Both the position numbers and the translations under genes were made by a program. Positions 33,427 to 42,661 of a stretch of DNA of 64,000 nt are shown here, one piece after another; positions within the stretch are counted from its first letter, which is position 1; every line of letters starts with the position of its first letter. A model generated the notes under the pieces. It was given only the letters and a program-made list of their open reading frames with translations, was not told where the DNA came from and made no database searches. The DNA comes from Marinoscillum sp964351625 (GTDB taxonomy: Bacteria > Bacteroidota > Bacteroidia > Cytophagales > Cyclobacteriaceae): NCBI GenBank assembly GCA_964351625.1, contig CAYGOV010000012.1, positions 62,001-126,000 of the forward strand, written 5' to 3'.

Positions 33427-34764
33427 TTAATTAATAGCTACGGATTTATTTAACTCTTTCGAACGCATACGCATGAGCAATTGTCTAAACCTCAAAATAT
33501 GAAGTAGGGCGGCTAGGGTAAGACCTGTGAGCAGCGCATACCAGATACCTTCAATACCAAACCCCAAATAGAAGCCTAGGAAATACCCCAGAGGAATAGC
33601 TACCACCCAAAATGAGAAAAAAGTAACGAATGTTGGCATTCTCACGTCTGTAAGCCCTCTTAAAACACCCAGACCAACAGCTTGCAATCCATCTGAAATT
33701 TGGAATCCAGCAGCTATGATTAGAATTCCAGCGGCAATTCTCTGAACCTCAGCGTCACCAACATATAATGCTGGCAATTCATCTCTTAATAAGATAAACG
33801 TCAGAGCGGCTAGTATCATGAACATGGTAACAAGTGTAAAAGAAGTAATCCCTGCCAAACGCAGATTGATCAAGTCCCCGAGCCCCTTTTGATTGCCAAT
33901 ACGCACAGTAGCAGATGCCGCGATCCCAGTAGCCACCATATAGGTGACAGCTGAAATATTCAATGCTATCTGATGTGCAGCAAGTGCCTCAGCACTGATC
34001 CAACCAACCATAATAGATGCTACTGCAAATGCTCCAACCTCAAAGACGTACTGCATCCCTGTTGGGACGCCAATCTTAAACATCCGCTTGAGTTGGGCTG
34101 TATCCAATCTCCAATGAAAGCCTTTCAGACCTTTGCGAATCACCCACCACATCAAGAATGCCATGACCACTCTGCTGATCAACGTGGCATAGCCTGCTCC
34201 ATCTAGACCTAATTCTGGAAAACCAAATTCCCCATAGATCAATAAATAATTGAGTGCAACATTCAACAAATTAGCAATAATGGACACAATCATTGGATTG
34301 AAAGTATCTGAAAGGCCTTCAGCGTATTGCCGAAATGTTTGAAAGATCATGAGTGGTATGAGTGATGTGCTCACGATGATTAAATAAGGCTTGGCACCAA
34401 CAGCTACAGGTACCTCCTGTCCGAAATGGAGTAAGAAAGGACTAACAGCAATACCAATACCGCACAAAGCCAACGATACTACAAGATTGAGCACCAAAGC
34501 ACTCTGCAAAAACTTCATGAGCTTGGTTTGATTCTTGGGGTTAGTGGCAGCTACAAGAGGAGTTACCGCATAGCTAACGCCAATTCCAAAAAGTATAAGC
34601 ACATGAAAAATAGTTCCTGCAAAAGTGGCTGCTGCCAATGGAATCACCCCAACACGGCCAACCATCATAGTATCAGCAACTGAGACCATGATATGGCCCA
34701 ACTGACCTACCACTACTGGGTACGCAAGTGTGAGATTTCTACGGAAATGTTCCTTGAGGGTCAA
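33427..34764 (-). CDS. MATE family efflux transporter
   Basis: A 445-residue protein of about twelve helices formed by two MatE repeats, exporting cationic compounds in exchange for Na+ or H+. The first repeat has the typical AYPVVVGQLGHIMVSVADTMMVGRVG opening (about residues 14-39). The linker and second repeat begin near RMFKIGVPTGMQYVFEVGAFAVASIMVG (about 227-254). The NorM branch fits best. The gene is 37 bases upstream of the MFS gene on the same strand, and the two may form an efflux pair by position only. Confidence 0.9.
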   Translation of the reverse strand: MTLKEHFRRNLTLAYPVVVGQLGHIMVSVADTMMVGRVGVIPLAAATFAGTIFHVLILFGIGVSYAVTPLVAATNPKNQTKLMKFLQSALVLNLVVSLALCGIGIAVSPFLLHFGQEVPVAVGAKPYLIIVSTSLIPLMIFQTFRQYAEGLSDTFNPMIVSIIANLLNVALNYLLIYGEFGFPELGLDGAGYATLISRVVMAFLMWWVIRKGLKGFHWRLDTAQLKRMFKIGVPTGMQYVFEVGAFAVASIMVGWISAEALAAHQIALNISAVTYMVATGIAASATVRIGNQKGLGDLINLRLAGITSFTLVTMFMILAALTFILLRDELPALYVGDAEVQRIAAGILIIAAGFQISDGLQAVGLGVLRGLTDVRMPTFVTFFSFWVVAIPLGYFLGFYLGFGIEGIWYALLTGLTLAALLHILRFRQLLMRMRSKELNKSVAIN

Positions 34765-34805
34765 TGATCTTTGATTTTGGGGCGCTAAGTTAGAAGATTC
34801 CCCAC

Positions 34806-35348
34806 TCAGATTTCTAAGATTCGGCCAAGCTTCAAAATAGCGACCATACTCAGACCATCTGTGATTAGCCCATCCATGACCATCTGATAAGCCTTCTCGA
34901 AAGGGAGCTTCATGATTTTTAAATCCTCTGTTTCTTCAAACTCAGTAGCACCCTGAGTCAATCCTTTTGCTAGATAAGCATAACCTACTTCATCCGTCAC
35001 TGAGTTGGACGTGTGCATTTTCAAAAACTGACTCCACTTTTTGGCCTCCAAGCCAGTTTCTTCTTTAAGCTCCCTCTTGGCAGACTCCAAAGGATCTACT
35101 CCTTTTATACCTCCTCCCATGGGTACTTCCCAAGAATATTCATTGAGAGTATAACGCCATTGACCTACGAGCCAAGTATTATTTTGTTCGTCCAACGGAA
35201 TCACCGCAATTGCAAGATTTTTGAATAACACCTTACCATAAATACTGTCTCCACCACCCGGGTTGATCACCGAATCTTCCTCGACGGTGATCCAAGGATT
35301 GTCATAAATCCGCTTCGAAGACTTGAGTTTCCATGGGTTCTTTTCCAT
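34806..35348 (-). CDS. Nudix hydrolase
   Basis: A 180-residue protein of the ADP-ribose pyrophosphatase-like Nudix type. The box is GGGIKGVDPLESAKRELKEETGL (about residues 77-99). The metal-binding REL-x-EE-x-G core is intact, but the first Glu of the box (G-x5-E) appears to be Val. N-terminal strands (YDNPWITVEEDSVINPGG) are typical of ADP-sugar pyrophosphatases. The substrate is not certain. It is transcribed between the MATE gene and the TonB-dependent receptor on the same strand. Confidence 0.85.
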   Translation of the reverse strand: MEKNPWKLKSSKRIYDNPWITVEEDSVINPGGGDSIYGKVLFKNLAIAVIPLDEQNNTWLVGQWRYTLNEYSWEVPMGGGIKGVDPLESAKRELKEETGLEAKKWSQFLKMHTSNSVTDEVGYAYLAKGLTQGATEFEETEDLKIMKLPFEKAYQMVMDGLITDGLSMVAILKLGRILEI

Positions 35349-35361
35349 GAGGTAAAGTTAT

Positions 35362-37707
35362 CTAAAACTCCACTTTATAGCTCAAATTTGGAAAGAGACC
35401 AAGCTGACTGGCTTGCTCGATATTTGAGGTGGCAGGGTCGTAATAGTTATCATACACATTTGCACGAGCCAAGGCATTCTGCACATTCAAGGCTATCACT
35501 GAAGCAGAATTTTTACGGTTTTTACGGTAAGTAACCCCTAAATCTATTCTGATATAATCATCTAATTGCACCGTATAGTTCTGATTAAAATCCCTCATAG
35601 TATAGCCAGCATCTCTTGATTCATTGAGAAGTATTGGCGCGGTACGCTTGCCTCCAGCCATGATGTATCTTGCATTGATGCCTATAGTTCTGCTCTTGTC
35701 TCCAAGTATGAACTCCTTCCCTCCTATTAAATTGAAAATATATCCTCCATCAAAAGTCGTCCGTCGCTTGATGCCATCTATTCCTTCATAATTGCTCTCG
35801 TAAAATGAAGCCGTAGACATTAGATAGTAATTCTTTGAAAAACGCTTGTTCACAGTCAACTCTAATCCAAAATTCTCACCAGTTCCTTTATTTGCCAAAG
35901 CGGCTGAAGTAAATCCATCATAAGAATTAATAGCAGAAAAAGATTTCAGTTCAGGATCTGTGGTTGTTTCGTCTGCCCAGACTGGCACATCATACAAATA
36001 TTGATAATACACCTCAGCTTTAATCCGCCAATCATTGCTAAGCTGATGCTCATAACCAATTACACTATGTGCTGCACGTGTAAATCCAAGGTCTTTATTG
36101 TGCTGAATTGTGGAACCATCTGCTTGCTGCTCCTTAGCCATATAGAGTGGCAAAGTCTCCATGCGGCTATGTAAACCTGCCCCCAAACTCACAGCTCCAC
36201 GCTGGGTCACTTGCCATCTGGCGCCAATCCTCGGCTCTAGATAAGTTGCCCGATTAAGCTCAAAATGAGAAACATGAAAGCCGCTATTGATGGTGAAGTT
36301 GTTGCTCACTCGATGTTGCCATTGAGCAAACCCTTGATAAAAGTTAGCCCCGCCTTTTTCATCAAGATATGTGACATAATCTGGCGTCTCCCAACGCGAG
36401 CGACCTTCCAAATCAAAATTCAATCTGCTATAAATTCCTCCAATGCGGAGTGTGTTTTTTGCATTGAACTTATGATTGAGAAATGAAGATACCCTGATGC
36501 TGTTTTGAATGACTTGCTCTCTGTAAAGGTCGTATACTCCAAGGGAATCTTCTTTTTCTCTTTGTCTGAAGCCAGACCCAGAAAGGATGGATTCGAGATA
36601 AGTGTTCTTGCTGAAATAAGCAACATGTGTCACCCCAGCCACTCCCATGCTTTGTTTATCCGACTCATTCCAATAGTCACCAATCGATTCATCTTGGAGA
36701 TAGACATACAAGTTGTCCCCACCTAGTCCCCAAATGGAAAATGAACCTGCTTTTTCAGTTGGGATATGTACTTTGAAGGATAGATCAGAAAAAGAAACCT
36801 CCTCTTGCTCACCTAATATTTTCAACCCTAGTTCATTGAAAAGGGCAAGCGTAGAGTATCGGTAATTGAAAAGATAAGACCCTTTGCCATTCTTGCTCAA
36901 AGGCCCTTCTGATGCTACTCCTATTCCCAACATTCCAGCCTGAAAAGAATGTTCATATTTTTCAAAATTCCCCTTCCGTAGATTAAGGTCGAAAATCCCA
37001 GATGTGGCATTACCATATTGGGCAGGAAAAGCGCCAGTAAAAAAATCCGAATTTGAAAGAACATTAGAGCTAAGCATACTTATGCCACCTGCACTCGATC
37101 CAACTTCTGCAAAGTGATTGGGATTTGGGATTTCTACTCCCTCAAGACGCCATAGAATTCCTTTTGGTGAGTTACCTCGTATCACTATTTCATTGAGTAA
37201 ATCATCTCCACCGGTGTTCACGCCAGCATATGATAATGCCGCCCGCGCAGGGTCATCGAAAGTTGCTGCATATCTCGATGTTTCCTCTACGCTGATGGAA
37301 ATAGCACTTACAGTAGCCATTTCGTTGCGCGGCTTGCCATTGTCATCCTTATCAGCGACTACCTCCACCGCAGCGAGTTGAGAAATGGACTCTATCAAAC
37401 TCATATCTAGCACCACTTCTTTTCCTGTTCCAACTAAGATGTTAGGAATGGTTTTAGGCTCAAAGCCTACCGATGAATACATCAGGTGATGACGCCCGAT
37501 GGGTACTTCTGTCAATTTATAATAGCCATCTACATCCGTTATGGTTCCCAATATCGGGTCTGAGCCTAGCACCTGAACTGTTGCTCCTATTATCGGCGTT
37601 TTGGATTGCTGATCAACGATACGGCCTTTGATAGTTTGTGTGAAAACCTGAGAGTATGTAGCTGTCAGAAGTATTTGAGAAAAAATAAAAGTCAATAGGT
37701 ATCTCAT
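35362..37707 (-). CDS. TonB-dependent receptor with N-terminal carboxypeptidase-regulatory-like domain
   Basis: A 781-residue outer-membrane receptor. Signal peptide about residues 1-20, then a CarboxypepD_reg-like domain (about 25-105, IKGRIVDQQSKTPIIGATVQVLGS to VVLDMSL). The plug follows (about 125-230, including EIVIRGNSPKGILWRLEGVEIPNPNHFAE), then the barrel to a C-terminal Phe. The ligand is unknown; no SusD partner is adjacent, so a glycan-uptake pairing is not indicated. A TTG start at 37743 is possible, but ATG 37707 gives the proper signal peptide. It follows no close upstream gene. Confidence 0.93.
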   Translation of the reverse strand: MRYLLTFIFSQILLTATYSQVFTQTIKGRIVDQQSKTPIIGATVQVLGSDPILGTITDVDGYYKLTEVPIGRHHLMYSSVGFEPKTIPNILVGTGKEVVLDMSLIESISQLAAVEVVADKDDNGKPRNEMATVSAISISVEETSRYAATFDDPARAALSYAGVNTGGDDLLNEIVIRGNSPKGILWRLEGVEIPNPNHFAEVGSSAGGISMLSSNVLSNSDFFTGAFPAQYGNATSGIFDLNLRKGNFEKYEHSFQAGMLGIGVASEGPLSKNGKGSYLFNYRYSTLALFNELGLKILGEQEEVSFSDLSFKVHIPTEKAGSFSIWGLGGDNLYVYLQDESIGDYWNESDKQSMGVAGVTHVAYFSKNTYLESILSGSGFRQREKEDSLGVYDLYREQVIQNSIRVSSFLNHKFNAKNTLRIGGIYSRLNFDLEGRSRWETPDYVTYLDEKGGANFYQGFAQWQHRVSNNFTINSGFHVSHFELNRATYLEPRIGARWQVTQRGAVSLGAGLHSRMETLPLYMAKEQQADGSTIQHNKDLGFTRAAHSVIGYEHQLSNDWRIKAEVYYQYLYDVPVWADETTTDPELKSFSAINSYDGFTSAALANKGTGENFGLELTVNKRFSKNYYLMSTASFYESNYEGIDGIKRRTTFDGGYIFNLIGGKEFILGDKSRTIGINARYIMAGGKRTAPILLNESRDAGYTMRDFNQNYTVQLDDYIRIDLGVTYRKNRKNSASVIALNVQNALARANVYDNYYDPATSNIEQASQLGLFPNLSYKVEF

Positions 37708-37892
37708 TGTTGATAAAAATGAATCTGAAAAATGATTGAACAACTAAAAGAAAACAAGCCCTATGTTTACCCTACCTACTTAAGGTCGAAAAAACTTTTC
37801 AGCCATAGACGAAATAAAAGATTTTGAAGATTAATTATTTACATAAACGGCGTATATCGGCCAGAAATAAGGAATTAAGCTAGTTTTACTTT

Positions 37893-38495
37893 ATGCTAAA
37901 GGCGTTTTTCAAAAAAGGAATAATAGAGGCAGGATGCGATGAGGCTGGTCGTGGATGTCTGGCTGGACCAGTGGTTGCTGCTTCCGTAATCCTGCCTCCT
38001 GATTATAGCCATAAGTTTCTCAATGATTCCAAGCAACTCACAGACAAGCAAAGAGAGAACCTCGAGCCTGAAATCATGAGAGACGCAATCGCATTCGGAG
38101 TAGGCTTAGTAGACGCACCTGAGATTGATCAAATCAATATCCTCAAGGCATCATTTCTAGCCATGCATAGAGCTATTGATTTGCTTTCCATTACTCCAGA
38201 GCTATTGCTCATTGATGGAAATCGCTTCAATCCTTACCCAGAAATACAACACGAGTGCATCATCAAAGGTGATGGCAAATTCCTCTCTATTGCGGCTGCT
38301 TCAGTATTGGCAAAAACACATAGAGATAGACTTATGTCAAAATATGCAGAGCAATATCCTGACTATGGCTGGCAAACAAATGCTGGCTATCCAACGAAAG
38401 CACACCGACAAGCTATACGTGAATTGGGAACCACACCACTTCATCGCATGACCTTTCAACTACTACCAAAACAATTAGAGTTGTTTGGTAAATGA
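37893..38495 (+). CDS. rnhB: Ribonuclease HII
   Basis: Cleaves the RNA strand of RNA-DNA hybrids and at single ribonucleotides. The 200-residue protein has the GCDEAGRGCLAGPVVAASV motif (about residues 14-32), with the first two catalytic acids in DEAGRG. The Asp of the LLIDGN strand (about 107-112) and the later ASVLAKTHRDRLM region complete the site. Short and full-length. The start is preceded by TAGTTTTA, a weak promoter-like box. It is divergent from the TonB-dependent receptor gene. Confidence 0.95.
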   Translation: MLKAFFKKGIIEAGCDEAGRGCLAGPVVAASVILPPDYSHKFLNDSKQLTDKQRENLEPEIMRDAIAFGVGLVDAPEIDQINILKASFLAMHRAIDLLSITPELLLIDGNRFNPYPEIQHECIIKGDGKFLSIAAASVLAKTHRDRLMSKYAEQYPDYGWQTNAGYPTKAHRQAIRELGTTPLHRMTFQLLPKQLELFGK

Positions 38496-38508
38496 TATCG
38501 GTATTCGG

Positions 38509-38528
38509 AAAGCGGTCATCCGCTTTTT
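38509..38528 (+). terminator. Rho-independent terminator after rnhB
   Basis: AAAGCGG (38509-38515), loop TCAT, CCGCTTT (38520-38526), followed by further T residues. It begins 13 bases after the rnhB stop. Confidence 0.75.
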
Positions 38529-38765
38529 GCCACTTTGAGATGATACATATTCTTTCATTTCCGAGAGCTAATCCTACGAAAAATGGTAGCCTATCCCGAT
38601 ATCTGAAAAGCACATTTTAATTGCCACAAAATGTACGGTTAGCCTTTTTTAAAAATGATTTATTAAAATGCGCATCTTGCAGAATAAGTACGCTTACCAC
38701 CAAAAATCGAAAACTTGAGTCTTAATGAAAATTCACCCAACACTAACCTTAAGTATTGAGCCTCT

Positions 38766-39653
38766 ATGCGGTTAATTTCACGAATCACCCTGTATATCCT
38801 GCTTTTGAGTGGGATCGTAGTTTCCTTTCCAAGCTACTCTCAAACCACACAAGCGGAGCAGACTTATAGAATAGTCGCGACAGATGGCAACCAATATATC
38901 GGATATATTCTCGAAAAAGCAGCCGATTACATCAAACTAAGAACTTCCAATATTGGTGATATCACCATTCTTTTTGATGACATAGAAATCATAGAGAAAA
39001 TCAACGGGCCACTATCGAACGTTTACACTCCGAGAGCTCAAACAATTGACCGCCCCAATTCAAATTTTTATCCAACTCCACGGGCCTACTTCTTGAAAAC
39101 GAGTGGTTTTGGGTTGGAAAAGGGGGAATCTTACTACCACAATGTGGCAATTGTGTTTAGTGAAGTGCAAATTGGCATCACAGATTTCTTTTCACTTGGA
39201 GCGGGTATCATGCCGTTCTCAGTAGATGGAGAAATCCCATTTTGGGTTCAACCAAAATTTTCAATTCCAATCGAAAAGGATAAAATTGAAATTGGAATTA
39301 CCTCTGCGAATGGCACGCTGCTAGGTGGGAACGCCAACTTTGGAGCTGTACTTTCCGATGTTACTATTGGTAATCCTGCTACTCATGTAAATATTGGAAT
39401 TGGAAAAGCCTATGAGAACAGCGAATGGAAAAGCGATTTGCTCTATACGTTGAGTGGTGCTCTGAAAATGAGCCGTGTTTTCACTCTTATTACCGAAAAT
39501 TATGTCATAGAGGATTTTCATATCTATTCATTGGGTGTAAAGCAGGCTTTCAATAATGGCTCTTTGGAATATGGATTGGTACAATTTGAAACAAGATGGG
39601 ACGGAGGAGCTCTGTTGCCTTGGTTTGGGGTTAATCTATATATCACAAAATAG
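38766..39653 (+). CDS. Uncharacterised exported protein with predicted beta-rich body
   Basis: A 295-residue protein with a signal peptide (about residues 1-25, ending PSYSQ). After it an EQTYRIVATDGNQYIGYILEKAADYIKLRT segment resembles a small SH3-like strand bundle, and the rest has alternating strands such as GLEKGESYYHNVAIVFSEVQIGITDFFSLGAG and LEYGLVQFETRWDGGALLPWFGV. The pattern suggests an outer-membrane or periplasmic protein; no family name is recognised. It lies four bases before the CsaA-like gene, so the two are probably in one transcript. The 270-base gap upstream contains the rnhB terminator and a possible folded RNA. Confidence 0.7.
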   Translation: MRLISRITLYILLLSGIVVSFPSYSQTTQAEQTYRIVATDGNQYIGYILEKAADYIKLRTSNIGDITILFDDIEIIEKINGPLSNVYTPRAQTIDRPNSNFYPTPRAYFLKTSGFGLEKGESYYHNVAIVFSEVQIGITDFFSLGAGIMPFSVDGEIPFWVQPKFSIPIEKDKIEIGITSANGTLLGGNANFGAVLSDVTIGNPATHVNIGIGKAYENSEWKSDLLYTLSGALKMSRVFTLITENYVIEDFHIYSLGVKQAFNNGSLEYGLVQFETRWDGGALLPWFGVNLYITK

Positions 39654-39656
39654 TCT

Positions 39657-39992
39657 ATGAGCGAAATCAACTGGAGCCAATTTGAAGCAGTAGATATGCG
39701 AGTGGGTACTATTTTGAATGCTGAAATATTTCCAGAGGCCAGAAAGCCCGCATATAAACTTGTCATAGACTTTGGTGCTGAGTTGGGTCAGAAAAAATCT
39801 TCCGCTCAAATAACAACTTGCTACACTCTTAAAGATCTTATAGGTAAACAAATAATAGCGGTGGTCAATTTTCCTCCCAAACAAATAGGTCCATTTATAA
39901 GCCAATGTCTCGTATTGGGTACTTATAGTGAAAAAGGAATCATATTGCTTCAACCAAGTCTTGAAGCTAAAAATGGTGATCGCGTAGGCTGA
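39657..39992 (+). CDS. CsaA-like tRNA-binding-domain protein
   Basis: A 111-residue single-domain protein of the EMAPII/tRNA-binding OB fold. The FEAVDMRVGTILNAEIFPEARKPAYKLVIDFG stretch (about residues 9-40), the QITTCYTLKDLIGKQIIAVVNFPPKQIG region and the C-terminal VLGTYSEKGIILLQP are the usual CsaA signatures. CsaA is described as a chaperone that assists protein export in Bacillus and Thermus; the role here is inferred. It follows the exported-protein gene after three bases. Confidence 0.88.
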   Translation: MSEINWSQFEAVDMRVGTILNAEIFPEARKPAYKLVIDFGAELGQKKSSAQITTCYTLKDLIGKQIIAVVNFPPKQIGPFISQCLVLGTYSEKGIILLQPSLEAKNGDRVG

Positions 39993-40076
39993 AATAGTCG
40001 AGATTTCCGTGATATTGGGGGTGATTACAATTGAGGTCATTAACTTCGAGAAAATTTCTCATTTGACCCTAGCTTC

Positions 40077-40853
40077 ATGTCTCAACTGCACATCGTATCG
40101 TGGAATGTAAACGGGATTCGCGCTATCATTAAGAAGGATTTTCTAAAGGATATCGCCGAGATAAATCCGGACATTCTTTGCCTTCAGGAAACCAAAGCAC
40201 AGCCGGAAGATGCTCTCAAGGCATTAGAAAATCTTACCAATTACAAACCATTTATCAATTCTTCCAAAGCAAGAAAAGGATATTCAGGCACTGCAATTCT
40301 GACAAAAGAAGAGCCTATATCTGTCACTTATGATATGGGTGTAGAGGAACATGACCAGGAAGGCCGAGTAATTACCGCGGAGTTTGAAAAATTCTTTTTA
40401 GTGACGGTATATACTCCCAATTCTGGAGAAGGAATGAAGCGACTGGACTATAGATCTGGTTGGGATGAAGTCTTCCGAGACCATTTAACTGCTTTGAACG
40501 AACATAAGCCTGTTGTTATTTGTGGAGATCTCAATGTGGCACACCAAGAAATAGATATAGCGCGTCCAAAAGCGAATTACAACAAGACATCAGGCTACAC
40601 GCAGGTGGAGATAGACGGTTTTGACAATCTCATGGAAGCTGGGTTTGTAGATACTTTCCGAATGAAATACCCGGAACAAGTGAAATACTCTTGGTGGAAT
40701 TACCGGTTCAACTCTCGTGAAAATAATGTGGGTTGGCGCATCGATTACTTCCTTGTGAGCGAAGACTTTACCTCAGCGGTTGCAGAGGCTGAAATACATA
40801 ACGACCGTTTTGGCTCAGATCATTGTCCTATTTCTATCAAATTAGCACTTTAA
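40077..40853 (+). CDS. xth: Exodeoxyribonuclease III / AP endonuclease
   Basis: Base-excision repair nuclease of 258 residues. The catalytic residues are visible: Asn in SWNVNGIRA, Glu in LCLQETKA (about residue 38), Asp and Asn in CGDLNVAH, and the Asp-His pair in GSDHCPISI at the end. The length and C-terminal DHCP motif fit the xth family. A TAACTTCG box at 40041 may be its promoter -7 element. The next gene, gcvT, follows after 21 bases on the same strand. Confidence 0.94.
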   Translation: MSQLHIVSWNVNGIRAIIKKDFLKDIAEINPDILCLQETKAQPEDALKALENLTNYKPFINSSKARKGYSGTAILTKEEPISVTYDMGVEEHDQEGRVITAEFEKFFLVTVYTPNSGEGMKRLDYRSGWDEVFRDHLTALNEHKPVVICGDLNVAHQEIDIARPKANYNKTSGYTQVEIDGFDNLMEAGFVDTFRMKYPEQVKYSWWNYRFNSRENNVGWRIDYFLVSEDFTSAVAEAEIHNDRFGSDHCPISIKLAL

Positions 40854-40874
40854 TATTCAACCCACATTACCAAT

Positions 40875-41957
40875 ATGAACCCAAAAAGAATTCCTCTTCA
40901 CGATCTTCATGTCTCCCTTGGCGGCAAAATCGTGCCTTTCGCTGGCTTTGATATGCCTGTACGTTACAGCTCAGATAAGGAAGAGCACATGAAAGTCCGA
41001 GAGGAAGTCGGCGTGTTTGACGTTTCCCATATGGGTGAATTCATGGTGACTGGCCCAAAAGCCTTGGATCTGATCCAAAAAGTGACCTCAAATGATGCCT
41101 CCAAGCTTGTGGATGGCCAAGCGCAGTATTCGTGTCTACCAAACGCAACTGGTGGTATAGTAGACGATTTGATTGTCTATCGAATGGGTGCCGAGGAGTA
41201 TATGCTAGTTGTGAATGCTTCCAATATCGATAAGGATTGGGATTGGATAGCCAGCCACAATGACATGGGTGCAACGATGAAGAATATTTCTGATGATATC
41301 GCCCTCTTCGCAGTACAAGGCCCAAAGGCAGTGGCCGTTCTTCAAAGCCTAACAGAGGTCGATTTGAGCGGAATCAAATTCTATCATTTCGCCAAAGGTG
41401 TACTCGCTGGTCATGAAATGATCATTTCAGGAACAGGTTATACAGGTGCTGGAGGATTTGAACTGTACGTAGACAAGTCTATTGCCAAAGAGGTCTGGGA
41501 GGCTATTTTCAAAGCTGGAGAGCCTTTTGGTATAGCACCTATCGGCCTGGGGGCAAGAGATACTTTACGCTTAGAGATGGGCTATTGCCTTTATGGTAAT
41601 GACATTACTGACACTACTTCGCCTTTAGAAGCTGGTCTTGGTTGGATTACTAAATTCACAAAAGAATTCACCAACTCTGAGGCTCTTGCCAAACAAAAAA
41701 CTGAAGGCGTCACAAGAAAGTTGGTAGGGTTTGAGATGATAGACAAAGGAATCCCACGCCATGACTACCCAATCCTCAATGAAGCGGGTGAAGAAATAGG
41801 CATTGTCACATCGGGCACTATGTCTCCAATGCTCAATATGGGAATTGGGATGGGCTACGTAAAGCTTGGATATCATGAACCAGGTAGTAAAATCTTCATC
41901 TCCATACGGAACAAACAGCTGGAAGCATTAGTCAAAAAACCACCTTTTACAAAATGA
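40875..41957 (+). CDS. gcvT: Glycine cleavage system T protein (aminomethyltransferase)
   Basis: Transfers the aminomethyl carbon from the H protein to tetrahydrofolate. The 360 residues are standard. The N-terminal PFAGFDMPVRYSSDKEEHMKVREEVGVFDVSHMGEF stretch, the folate-site Asp in GGIVDDLIVYR, and the GYTGAGGFELYV segment (about residues 190-201) identify the enzyme. The other glycine cleavage genes are not in this window. It shares a four-base overlap with the comB-like gene downstream. Confidence 0.95.
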   Translation: MNPKRIPLHDLHVSLGGKIVPFAGFDMPVRYSSDKEEHMKVREEVGVFDVSHMGEFMVTGPKALDLIQKVTSNDASKLVDGQAQYSCLPNATGGIVDDLIVYRMGAEEYMLVVNASNIDKDWDWIASHNDMGATMKNISDDIALFAVQGPKAVAVLQSLTEVDLSGIKFYHFAKGVLAGHEMIISGTGYTGAGGFELYVDKSIAKEVWEAIFKAGEPFGIAPIGLGARDTLRLEMGYCLYGNDITDTTSPLEAGLGWITKFTKEFTNSEALAKQKTEGVTRKLVGFEMIDKGIPRHDYPILNEAGEEIGIVTSGTMSPMLNMGIGMGYVKLGYHEPGSKIFISIRNKQLEALVKKPPFTK

Positions 41958-42661
41958 GGAAAGTAGAAGTCTGTCTTACACCGGAGCTCATTCACCAATT
42001 CGATCTTAAGAGCAAGATAGTGGTGGTTGTAGATATTTTTCGTGCCACTTCATGCATGGTATCTGGTATTGCCTCAGGCGTGAAAGCCATCTACCCTGTT
42101 GCAACGGTGGAAGAATGCTTTGCGAATGGTCAGAAAGGAATGACCACCGCCGGTGAAAGAGGCGGTATCAAAGTTGAAGGCTTTGATATTGGTAATTCTC
42201 CTTTTGAATACATGTCGCCAGCACTTGTAGGTAAAGAAGTATCCGTAAGTACCACAAACGGAACCAAGACCATTTTGGCTTCATTAGGTGCTTCTCAAAT
42301 TCTAATTGGTGCATTCCTCAACCTATCTGATACTGCAGAATATCTAAAAAAGGAAAATAAAGATGTAATCATACACTGCGCCGGTTGGCAAGGCACTGTG
42401 AACATTGAGGATACTTTATATGCTGGTGCGTTATCGGACGCTATTTCAGAAACCCACGAGATTTCTGGTGATCCAGCTTTATTGTCTCTTCAGCTTTATC
42501 TTGCCAACAATACTGATTTGATGCCAATAGCCCATGCAAGCTCACATGCTCAGCGACTTTCTGGCTTTGGAGCCAAAGAGGACCTTGCTTACTGCATGGG
42601 ACTAAGTAAGTACAATATAGTAGTAGCGTATGCCAATAATGCAATTGGCTTATTGAAATAG
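41954..42661 (+). CDS. comB: 2-phosphosulfolactate phosphatase (ComB-like)
   Basis: ComB-family protein of 235 residues. In archaea it removes phosphate from 2-phosphosulfolactate in coenzyme M synthesis; bacterial members act on related sulfonates. The VVVVDIFRATSCMVSGIASGVKAIYPV stretch (about residues 20-46), STTNGTKTI and VIIHCAGWQGTVNIEDTLYAGAL match the family, including the Cys residues held by the group. The adjoining gcvT is functionally unrelated, so the pairing may only be for expression. A sulfonolipid or sulfolactate role is inference. The 3' end overlaps the convergent YciI gene by 12 bases. Confidence 0.87.
   Translation: MRKVEVCLTPELIHQFDLKSKIVVVVDIFRATSCMVSGIASGVKAIYPVATVEECFANGQKGMTTAGERGGIKVEGFDIGNSPFEYMSPALVGKEVSVSTTNGTKTILASLGASQILIGAFLNLSDTAEYLKKENKDVIIHCAGWQGTVNIEDTLYAGALSDAISETHEISGDPALLSLQLYLANNTDLMPIAHASSHAQRLSGFGAKEDLAYCMGLSKYNIVVAYANNAIGLLK

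Noticed and set aside
32184..34764. A drug-resistance island of MFS and MATE transporters
   Set aside because: No mobile element, regulator or resistance enzyme is adjacent, and both are common chromosomal efflux genes.
35362..37707. A SusC/SusD glycan-uptake locus
   Set aside because: No SusD-like lipoprotein or glycoside hydrolase gene lies beside the receptor.
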